A stretch of DNA of 64,000 nucleotides, taken from contig NZ_SJPM01000001.1 of the NCBI RefSeq assembly GCF_007859915.1, positions 49,492 through 113,491 on the forward strand, written 5' to 3'. A model generated the notes under the pieces. The model was not told the origin of the DNA. It saw only the letters and a program-made list of their open reading frames with translations, and made no database searches. This stretch comes from Neorhodopirellula pilleata (GTDB lineage: Bacteria; Planctomycetota; Planctomycetia; Pirellulales; Pirellulaceae). Below, in pieces: positions 26,220-32,831 of this stretch. The position numbers and the translations under genes were made by a program. Positions within the stretch are counted from its first letter, which is position 1. Each line of letters opens with the position of its first letter.

Positions 26220-27238
26220 CGCGCTCTCCGGTTTGTCGCCTGGCACCCTCTCCGACCGGTGCCCAACACCTGGGCAATGCGAGAACGTTCCTAATCGCGT
26301 ACTGGAGTGCCCGGTCTCAGAACGCAAGGTTGCTGCTGCGGATCGAAGACATCGATTCGCCCCGAATCAAGCCGTGGGCGACCGCGCAGGTGTTCGAAGA
26401 CTTGGCGTGGCTGGGAATCCAATACGACGGCGAGCCGGTGATCCAAACCGAACGATCGGAGGTTTACCAATCCGTGCTCCGAAACCTCATCGAGGATGAT
26501 CGCGTTTATCCTTGCGTATGCTCGCGAAAGGACATCGACGAAGCCGCGTCGGCGCCCCACGAACACTCGGTATCGGCATCGTCACTCCGTGCGACGAGCG
26601 GCTTTCATTCATTGGAGCCTGAGACAACGATCTATCCGGGCACGTGCTCGAGTTGGCACCGTGGTCAGGCGATGCCACCGGACGGCGACTATTGCTTGCG
26701 TTTTCGGATCGACCCTCATTCGATGAGACTGGATGATCTGGTCGCCGGAACCGTTCACTGCGATCCGACATCGGCACTGGGGGATTTTCCTGTGACACGA
26801 AAAGAAGGCGTCGCCGCCTATCAAATCGCCGTCGTGATCGACGACGTCGACGCCGGAGTCACCGAAGTCGTACGCGGTGATGACTTGTTGGCCAGTGCGT
26901 TTCGACAACGACAAATCTATGACTACTTACGACAATCGCCGCCTCAATACGCCCATGTTCCGTTGGTCGTCGGCGCGGACGGACGTCGCTTGGCCAAACG
27001 GCACGGCGATACGCGTTTGTCGTGGTATCGCGACCAAGGCGTCCACGCCAAGACCATCGTCGCTTGGGCCGCCAATTCGGTTTTCGGGCATCAAGAGGAT
27101 TTTCCCCAACCCGATCAAACGCGTGATTGGACGCTCGACCAATGGCATCAAGCGATGATCGACCAATTCGATTGGTCCCGGGTCAGCCAAAGCAAGACGG
27201 TCATCACCTCCCCCGACCCCGCCGAACTGCGAGTCTAG
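26216..27238 (+). CDS. gluQ: Glutamyl-Q tRNA(Asp) synthetase
   Basis: About 340 residues, the length of a catalytic glutamyl-tRNA synthetase core without the anticodon-binding domain. GluQRS enzymes attach glutamate to queuosine-34 of tRNA(Asp). The HIGH-type motif is APSPTGAQHLGNAR near residue 7. A zinc-type CVCSRKD is near 95, with a further YPGTCSSWHR near 135, and the KMSKS-equivalent is RRLAKRHGDTRLSW near 255. The start is ATG at 26216, overlapping the permease stop. The stop faces the dihydrouridine synthase gene, so two tRNA-modification genes converge on the small branched hairpin at 27248-27303. Confidence 0.9.
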   Translation: MTRSPVCRLAPSPTGAQHLGNARTFLIAYWSARSQNARLLLRIEDIDSPRIKPWATAQVFEDLAWLGIQYDGEPVIQTERSEVYQSVLRNLIEDDRVYPCVCSRKDIDEAASAPHEHSVSASSLRATSGFHSLEPETTIYPGTCSSWHRGQAMPPDGDYCLRFRIDPHSMRLDDLVAGTVHCDPTSALGDFPVTRKEGVAAYQIAVVIDDVDAGVTEVVRGDDLLASAFRQRQIYDYLRQSPPQYAHVPLVVGADGRRLAKRHGDTRLSWYRDQGVHAKTIVAWAANSVFGHQEDFPQPDQTRDWTLDQWHQAMIDQFDWSRVSQSKTVITSPDPAELRV

Positions 27239-27247
27239 TTGGCTTAA

Positions 27248-27303
27248 AACGTGGCACGGTGGTCCCCACCGTGATTCTCGACGGAGGACCGTCGAGCCAC
27301 GTT
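27248..27303. repeat. Three-way-junction palindrome between convergent genes
   Basis: An outer stem (AACGTGGC at 27248-27255 with GCCACGTT at 27296-27303) encloses two perfect hairpins: CACGGTGG-TCC-CCACCGTG (27255-27273) and CTCGACGG-AGGA-CCGTCGAG (27277-27296). The folding works on both strands. It may serve as a bidirectional terminator for gluQ and dus or be a dispersed repeat; no T-run follows. Confidence 0.8.
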
Positions 27304-27353
27304 GATGACACCCTAAAGTCAAATGTGGTTGAAACACTCGTGGTGTTCTTTCA

Positions 27354-28442
27354 TCACTCTTCCTGAGATCCATGCAGCTCACGCGGAACGAACCGACCCG
27401 GGCCATCGATCGCGTAGTGTTCCGCCAACGCGGACTCAAACTCGTCGCGGGTGCGTAAGCGAGCGAACGCCAATCGAACATTCTCGTAATCCGGGTGGCA
27501 CTGCGAGTACTTGATGCAAAACTTCCGCATCAACAGCGGTGCCCGATCGACCGTGTAAGTTTGTTCGCACAACGTGAAGTGCTCTCGCATCACGGCGGTT
27601 TGCTCGTGCAGCGTCGGCGGTGGTGGCAATTCACCGGTATCCGCTAGCGTTCGGGTTTGCTGAAAGATCCATGGATTGCCGATCGCGCCGCGTGCGACCG
27701 TCACGCCGTCAACTCCCGTTTCAGCGATCATCTTGAGTGAATCCTCTGCGGAGAATAAGTCTCCGCTGCCGAGAATCTTTAGCCGGTTGCCGACGTGAGC
27801 TTTCACTTCACGCAAGAACGACCACCGACTCGGTCCGACATAACGTTGCACGACCGTTCGGCCGTGGACGGTCGCGGCCGCCAGACCCACACGCATCGCT
27901 CCGTCGATGATCTCAAAGAACTGATCTCGGGCTTCGTCGGTGTCGTCGATCCCCCGCCGCATTTTGACGGTCACGGGAATCGCGTCGGGAACGATGTCGC
28001 GGGTTCGTTTCAAGATCTCGATCGCGACGGCGGGTTGTGACAAATGAAAGCCACCACGGCATCGACCGAGTACCTTCTTGACCGGACAACCGAAGTTCAC
28101 GTCAATGATGTCAAAGCCCGCTTCGACAAGTTTCAACGCACCGAGCGAGAATTGTTCCGGTTCGGCCCCCATCAACTGACCGCCGACGGGGTGTTCTTCG
28201 TCAGCAATGTCGAGGAAGTGACGTGTTCGCTCGCGTTTGGTCAACGACAACAAGAACTGATCCAGCATCACCTCGCAAACGCTGTAACTCGCACCATGCC
28301 GACGGGCGATCACCCGCATCGGCAGATCGCTGTAACCGGACAACGCCGCCTGCACCACCGGAAACCCGATCGCCACGTTGCCGATCGTCAACGGTCGCAA
28401 GTCGGCGGCGGGAAGGGCTGAGGAACTCATGAACGACATCAA
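27354..28442 (-). CDS. dus: tRNA-dihydrouridine synthase
   Basis: A 362-residue flavoprotein of the Dus family that reduces uridines in tRNA D-loops. Signature blocks: AALSGYSDLPMRVIARRHGA near residue 33, GGQLMGAEPEQF near 87, DVNFGCPVKKVLGRCRGG near 114 with the catalytic Cys, VTVKMRRGIDD near 155, VHGRTVVQRYVGP near 190 and GVTVARGAIGNPW near 247 for FMN binding. It looks closest to the DusB type. Several Met codons crowd the start (28442, 28439, 28427); MSSSALPAADL is the most likely by homology. The gene is monocistronic and convergent with gluQ. Confidence 0.92.
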   Translation of the reverse strand: MMSFMSSSALPAADLRPLTIGNVAIGFPVVQAALSGYSDLPMRVIARRHGASYSVCEVMLDQFLLSLTKRERTRHFLDIADEEHPVGGQLMGAEPEQFSLGALKLVEAGFDIIDVNFGCPVKKVLGRCRGGFHLSQPAVAIEILKRTRDIVPDAIPVTVKMRRGIDDTDEARDQFFEIIDGAMRVGLAAATVHGRTVVQRYVGPSRWSFLREVKAHVGNRLKILGSGDLFSAEDSLKMIAETGVDGVTVARGAIGNPWIFQQTRTLADTGELPPPPTLHEQTAVMREHFTLCEQTYTVDRAPLLMRKFCIKYSQCHPDYENVRLAFARLRTRDEFESALAEHYAIDGPGRFVPRELHGSQEE

Positions 28443-28666
28443 GGGGTGGTTGGTTTGAAGGGACGCAAAACGCGGATCAAGAAGCCCGGCGAATCAGGGA
28501 ACTCGATGTGCGGTAAGATGTTAGCATGACGCGAACCGGTTCGTGACCGACCGTGTCTGTCTCGCCACGTAGGCGAGTTTCGCCGAGGCTCGATTAGGCG
28601 TCTCTACATCAGTTACCGCCGCATTTGGTGTTTTTTGAATGCATTTGATACAAACCCGACGCGCGA

Positions 28667-28786
28667 CGGGCTGTTGATTTAGTCCTCATCGAAACCCGAA
28701 GCGTGAGCGAGGGATACATACAGAGGCCTTAATGGCGCTGAATCCCTCGCTCACGCGTCGGGTTACGATTAAATCAACAAGCCCGC
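28667..28786. repeat. Palindromic repeat R2, copy b
   Basis: Ends GGGCTGTTGATTTAGTCC and GATTAAATCAACAAGCCCG enclose a single hairpin, ACCCGAAGCGTGAGCGAGGG with CCCTCGCTCACGCGTCGGGT. It is the simplest copy of R2 in the window and lies in the 596-bp gap between the dus and arfB genes. Confidence 0.85.
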
Positions 28787-28838
28787 GAGCGAGGGAATTC
28801 GTTCCAAACTTTTTGATACCAGCGAATCCACTCGCTTG

Positions 28839-28957
28839 CCGGTCTGTTGATTGAATCGTTTAACGGCAAGCCGCAGGCGACAGAGTTTGAAAACGCAGGC
28901 GCCTGCGGCTTGCCGTTAAACGAAAACGCCCAAACGTGCAATCAATCAACACGCCGG
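28839..28957. repeat. Palindromic repeat R3 (R2-like ends, different core)
   Basis: Outer ends CCGGTCTGTTGATTGA and TCAATCAACACGCCGG resemble the R2 ends (TGTTGATT). The core is a near-perfect long palindrome, TCGTTTAACGGCAAGCCGCA reading inwards and TGCGGCTTGCCGTTAAACGA reading out. It lies directly after R2 copy b. The rest of this intergenic gap holds no gene I can see. Confidence 0.8.
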
Positions 28958-29038
28958 TGCGCGTCGGGCTTGTACGTTTGCGGCGTAGCCGCTTTAAGTG
29001 GAAAATTTTTTCTGCCGCTCGACCACATACTGAAATTT

Positions 29039-29467
29039 ATGTCTGATTTATCCGTTACTCACCGATTTGTCATCCCCGAGACCGCCTTGTCGTGGTCGGC
29101 TTCCCGCAGCAGCGGGCCGGGCGGACAAAATGTCAACAAGGTCAATTCGCGGGTCACACTGCGTTGGACACCGCAACCGCAAGACGGGTTCGACGAGGCC
29201 TGGTGTCATCGTTTTGAAAAGCGGTACGCCAACCGGATCAATCAGGAAGGTGAGTTTATCTTACATAGCGATAAGACTCGCGATCAAATCCGCAACCTAG
29301 CCGATGCTCGCGCTCGTCTGGTCACGATGTTGCTCGAGTGCCGCGTGCCACCCAAAACACGGACGCCGACGCGTCCCACTTTAGGCAGTAAAAAGCGACG
29401 CATCGAAGGGAAAAAGCGACTGTCCCAGAAAAAACGATTGCGTGGGACGCCGCGCCGCGACGATTGA
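29039..29467 (+). CDS. arfB: Alternative ribosome-rescue factor ArfB (YaeJ)
   Basis: 142 residues, the length of E. coli ArfB. ArfB enters stalled ribosomes lacking a stop codon and hydrolyses the peptidyl-tRNA. The catalytic GGQ is at 28-30 in SSRSSGPGGQNVNKVNSRV, and the C-terminal tail is strongly basic (KKRRIEGKKRLSQKKRLRG), as needed to occupy the mRNA channel. I chose ATG at 29039 (MSDLSVTHRF) because an open reading frame upstream to 28847 is only repeat R3 sequence. The stop overlaps a TTG of the next frame, so the following gene is close behind. Confidence 0.92.
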   Translation: MSDLSVTHRFVIPETALSWSASRSSGPGGQNVNKVNSRVTLRWTPQPQDGFDEAWCHRFEKRYANRINQEGEFILHSDKTRDQIRNLADARARLVTMLLECRVPPKTRTPTRPTLGSKKRRIEGKKRLSQKKRLRGTPRRDD

Positions 29468-29553
29468 AGGTTCTCATCGGGCGAGCCGGTGATATACTGG
29501 TGGATTGTCCCGACGAGTTGCCTCGCTTTTCTTATCACCCTCTCGCGAATTAC

Positions 29554-30288
29554 ATGAAACGCCCCCGGCATTTGGACGACCTTCTCAAACGATGGGCCTT
29601 TGATCCGGCGACCCTCAACGTTCGCATGATCAAAGGCAAAGACGACCGGGATGTGTTGCAGATGCGGGTGGACATGGGCATTTTGCAACTCGAAACGACC
29701 GGGCGTCCCGATGGCGAAAAAATCAGTGGTTCGGACAGCTATCTCGAACACCTGCAACTGCGTCGGCTCAACGATCCCGATTACGAGTTGACCGAACGCG
29801 ATTGCAACGAGATCGATCGCGAGTTCATGCAATTCTACCACCGACGGATTTGCTGGTTGCGGTTGCAGTTCTATCATCGCGCGGTCACAGACGCGGATCA
29901 CACATTGCGCCTGATGGACCTTTGCGAAGAAATGTCCGACGATCCGGAATGGACGTCGACCCACGAACAGTATCGTCCCTTCGTGTTGTTCCACCGGACG
30001 CAAGCCGAAGCCCTCGGCGAACTCGAAGAGAACACACCCGAAGAAGCGATTCAAGCGATCAACCGTGGCCTCGATGTTTTGCGTGTGTTCTTCGTCAAGC
30101 ACGACGCCGAAGAACACTTCGACGAAGACGAATTGATCGTCCGATTGATCGACCTTCGCGAATCGCTGCGCAACGAGTATTCGGTCGGGCAAACGTTACG
30201 GGAACGTCTCGACCAAGCCGTTCAACAAGAACAGTACGAATTGGCCGCCAAACTTCGCGACGAACTGACCCGCCGCGAAACGCACTAG
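29554..30288 (+). CDS. UVR (UvrB/UvrC) motif protein
   Basis: About 244 residues from the preferred start MKRPRHLDDLLKRW. A TTG at 29464 overlapping the arfB stop would add 30 residues, but similar planctomycete proteins begin at this Met. The front half has WAFDPATLNVRMIKGKDDRD and VLQMRVDMGILQLETTGRPDG. The middle is helical and Trp/Tyr-rich. The C-terminal 30 residues form a UVR motif (LDQAVQQEQYELAAKLRDEL), the UvrB-UvrC contact helix pair also found in McsA and Clp-associated proteins. There is no helicase or nuclease domain, so it is not UvrB or UvrC. The TAG stop is the CTAG at the edge of repeat R2 copy c. Confidence 0.8.
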   Translation: MKRPRHLDDLLKRWAFDPATLNVRMIKGKDDRDVLQMRVDMGILQLETTGRPDGEKISGSDSYLEHLQLRRLNDPDYELTERDCNEIDREFMQFYHRRICWLRLQFYHRAVTDADHTLRLMDLCEEMSDDPEWTSTHEQYRPFVLFHRTQAEALGELEENTPEEAIQAINRGLDVLRVFFVKHDAEEHFDEDELIVRLIDLRESLRNEYSVGQTLRERLDQAVQQEQYELAAKLRDELTRRETH

Positions 30289-30540
30289 CGGGCTGTTGAT
30301 TTAATCGTAACCCGACGCGTGAGCGAGGGATCGAACGCCATTGAAACCTCTGCAGGTATCCCTCGCTAACGCTTTTTGAAGTTGCGTTTTTTTCGTAACC
30401 CGCTGCGTAAGCGAGGGATAATTGATATTGACTCATCCCTCGCTTACGCGTCGGGTTACGATAAACCAATGCCACAGGCAAGAGCGCAACTTCAAAACTA
30501 ACGCTTCGGGTTACGAAGCAGTCTAAATCACCAGCTCGCT
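30287..30540. repeat. Palindromic repeat R2, copy c, interrupted by an inserted element
   Basis: The left end AGCGGGCTGTTGATTTAATC abuts the stop codon of the UVR gene; the right end is TCTAAATCACCAGCTCGCT. With the 124-bp insertion at 30374-30497 and one 8-bp duplicate removed, the two halves join into an ordinary R2 hairpin: ACCCGACGCGTGAGCGAGGG on the left and CCCTCGCTAACGCTTCGGGT on the right. Confidence 0.85.
30374..30497. mobile_element. 124-bp MITE-like insertion with 13-bp TIRs and 8-bp target duplication
   Basis: Perfect terminal inverted repeats TTTTGAAGTTGCG (30374-30386) and CGCAACTTCAAAA (30485-30497). The flanks carry the direct repeat CTAACGCT at 30366-30373 and 30498-30505, which is what an 8-bp target-site duplication would give. 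The interior is a palindrome (CGTAACCCGCTGCGTAAGCG and its reverse complement form). It encodes no protein, so it would depend on a transposase elsewhere. A related, partly decayed copy in the opposite orientation is at about 60758-60847. Confidence 0.85.
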
Positions 30541-30557
30541 ATTGCAAGAATCTGAAA

Positions 30558-32006
30558 ATGCCATTGATCTCGCCCGCTCCGCTGGGGTCGTCTACTTGGC
30601 TGTTGCGGTTGCGTTCGTTTGCCACCATCGGGCAACTGATCACGATTATTTTGGCAAGATTCGTTACTCCCACGACGCTGCCGATCTTGCCGTTGTTTTT
30701 GATGGTCTTGCTGACGGCGACCACCAACTTTGTGTACGGTTGGTGGCTGGTCCGGATTAAGAAGAACGAAGTGACCGCGTCTCCGCTTAAGTCGCCCTAT
30801 GGCAAGCCGGCCGTTGAGCGTGAGAACGACTGCATCGGTACACCTTTGCGGGTAGCGTTCGGATTGATGGCGTTGGATTTGGTCACGTTGACGGTAATGT
30901 TGTACCTCAGTGGTGGTGCCGATAACCCGTTTTGCTTTTTCTACTTCGTCAACCTCGCCGTCGGTGGCGTGATGTTGCATCGTGGAGCGGCCTGGGCGTT
31001 GACGGTCTTGGCCGTTGCCGGGTACGCCACGCTGCTTTGGCAGTCGATGCCAGTTCTGGGGCTCAGTGTGCAGCCGATCGACGGAGCGGTTTGGCGATGG
31101 AATACGTTGTCGATGCGAAACGTGGCTTCGTTGATCGCGTTTGTTACCTGCGGATCGGTAATTACCTACTTTGTCACGCGAACCGCCCGGACGCTCCGCG
31201 ATCGCGAAGAGGATTTATTACGCAGCCAATCTGAACGTGCCGACGCGATCCGATTGGAAGGCTTGACCACGCTCGCTGCCGGGGCGGCTCACGAGTTGGC
31301 AACCCCATTGTCGGCGATCGACGTCGCTTGCCGCGAATTATCACGTCATCTCGAGGCGGTCGACAAACCGTCTTCGATCGACGACGACCTGCGATTGATC
31401 GATGGTCAATTGCAGATATGTCGTCAAGTCTTAACTCGCATGCGATCAGCCGCCGGAGACGCCGTCGCCGATCAGTGGAACCGCACAACGCTTGGGGAAC
31501 TCATCGACACGGTTCTCGAAGGCATCCGCGATCCGCATCGTGTCGAGATCCTCGAGCCGGATACGCCGTGGGTTCCCGACCTGTCGCATCATTCGTTGCC
31601 ATCCCAAGCCGACGACCACGATGGGACCGGCGGTGTCGATGACGACACACCGCCTTGGGAACTGCAGCCGATGTGGTTGCCGCAGGAAGCCGTCGCTCAG
31701 GCGATCCGAAACCTGATCCACAACGCCCTCGACGCGAGCAGCGATGCCGACAGTACGGTTACCGTGCAAGCTCAACGTTTGGGAAATGAAATGGCGATCT
31801 ATGTGATCGATCGCGGTCACGGGATGTCGGAAGACGTGCTCGGCCGAGCGGGCGAACCTTTTTTCACGACGAAAGAACCTGGACGCGGGATCGGATTGGG
31901 TTTGTTCTTGACACGCAACGTGATCACGCGGCTCGGCGGACGGCTGAGTTTTGACTCCAACCCCGGTTCGGGCACGCGGGCGACCGTGATCTTGCCGCTG
32001 CCGTAG
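30558..32006 (+). CDS. RegB/PrrB-type membrane sensor histidine kinase
   Basis: 482 residues. The N-terminal half has about six membrane helices. Between two of them is GGADNPF at about 119-125, matching the GGxxNPF quinone-binding motif of RegB/PrrB redox sensors. The phospho-acceptor box is LTTLAAGAAHELATPLSAID near residue 243, close to the RegB form. The ATPase domain follows, with N-box NLIHNALDAS near 388, G1 DRGHGMSED near 420 and G2 GRGIGLGLFL near 445. A redox-sensing role through the quinone pool is likely by family. The cognate response regulator (RegA type) is not in the window, so this is an orphan locally. The ATG at 30558 follows repeat R2 copy c by 17 bases. Confidence 0.87.
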   Translation: MPLISPAPLGSSTWLLRLRSFATIGQLITIILARFVTPTTLPILPLFLMVLLTATTNFVYGWWLVRIKKNEVTASPLKSPYGKPAVERENDCIGTPLRVAFGLMALDLVTLTVMLYLSGGADNPFCFFYFVNLAVGGVMLHRGAAWALTVLAVAGYATLLWQSMPVLGLSVQPIDGAVWRWNTLSMRNVASLIAFVTCGSVITYFVTRTARTLRDREEDLLRSQSERADAIRLEGLTTLAAGAAHELATPLSAIDVACRELSRHLEAVDKPSSIDDDLRLIDGQLQICRQVLTRMRSAAGDAVADQWNRTTLGELIDTVLEGIRDPHRVEILEPDTPWVPDLSHHSLPSQADDHDGTGGVDDDTPPWELQPMWLPQEAVAQAIRNLIHNALDASSDADSTVTVQAQRLGNEMAIYVIDRGHGMSEDVLGRAGEPFFTTKEPGRGIGLGLFLTRNVITRLGGRLSFDSNPGSGTRATVILPLP

Positions 32007-32038
32007 TTTTGCCACTTACTTGCGTCCACGTCGACGGG

Positions 32039-32734
32039 TCATACGGGGCGACGTCTTGATGTCGATGGTTTCACATCGCTTAGTGCGTCTTCGAGCCACT
32101 TCGTGCTGCGAGACAACATCACTCGGACGGCCGCGTCGGATTTCCCAGTTTTCTCGGCGATTTGTTTGCTCGTTTTTCCTTCGAGATATCGCATCGTGAC
32201 GACGGTACGCTGTTCCTCTGGCATTGAGTCGAGCGTTTGTCGAAGCCTCGAGAGTCTCACGTCACGGCTGAGCACCGCCGACGGCGACGTGATGCTGGCC
32301 GCCAACATCGCCTGCAATCCGTCGCGACCGGTATCCTCTCCGCCAGCTTGAAACGACACTTCACGACCGGCGTCGCGGCGTTTGGCTTCGAAATGGTGGC
32401 GGTGAGCGTCGACGACCCGGCGTCGGGCGAGTTGTTGCAGCCATTGCCAAACGGTGTATTGATCCAAGGGTGCCGTCGCCAAACCACTGACCGCCGATGT
32501 GGCCACTTCTTGCAACAGATCGTCGACTTCCGTCACGGCGAGCAACCGCGGACCACAGAGGCTGCGGATAAAACCGGCCAGCCTTCGCTCGTGATTTTTC
32601 AAATAGTCCGCCAGCAGGCAGACCGACCGTTCTTCGGCGATGCGTCGGCCGTCGCCTCCATCATCATCGCATTGGTCGTCTTCGCTAGCGCCGTTATCGA
32701 GTGGACCATCGTCGTTCGTGGTGGGAGTCCCCAT
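32039..32734 (-). CDS. ECF-type RNA polymerase sigma factor
   Basis: 231 residues. After an acidic, low-complexity N-terminus (about 1-35) comes a sigma-2 region (VTEVDDLLQEVATSAVSG near 68, then WQWLQQLARRRVVDAHR near 95) and a sigma-4 region (LDSMPEEQRTVVTMRYLEG near 165, then TSKQIAEKTGKSDAAVRVML with the helix-turn-helix near 185). The extra 30-40 residues between the two regions and the acidic head are typical of planctomycete ECF groups linked to Ser/Thr kinases. No anti-sigma gene is adjacent; instead a membrane Ser/Thr kinase starts divergently 97 bases away. The ATG at 32734 gives a run of Asp residues early on. Confidence 0.88.
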   Translation of the reverse strand: MGTPTTNDDGPLDNGASEDDQCDDDGGDGRRIAEERSVCLLADYLKNHERRLAGFIRSLCGPRLLAVTEVDDLLQEVATSAVSGLATAPLDQYTVWQWLQQLARRRVVDAHRHHFEAKRRDAGREVSFQAGGEDTGRDGLQAMLAASITSPSAVLSRDVRLSRLRQTLDSMPEEQRTVVTMRYLEGKTSKQIAEKTGKSDAAVRVMLSRSTKWLEDALSDVKPSTSRRRPV

Positions 32735-32831
32735 GGAGGCGTTCCTTGATGGATCGGGTAGGCTGTATGAAAACAGCGATCGAGCATTCTGCGTCCGTTT
32801 GACAGTCTAACCTTTTTTCCTGACCGAATTG

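Noticed and set aside
28847..29038. Upstream extension of the arfB frame
   Set aside because: It consists of repeat R3 sequence; the GGQ protein family starts at the ATG at 29039.
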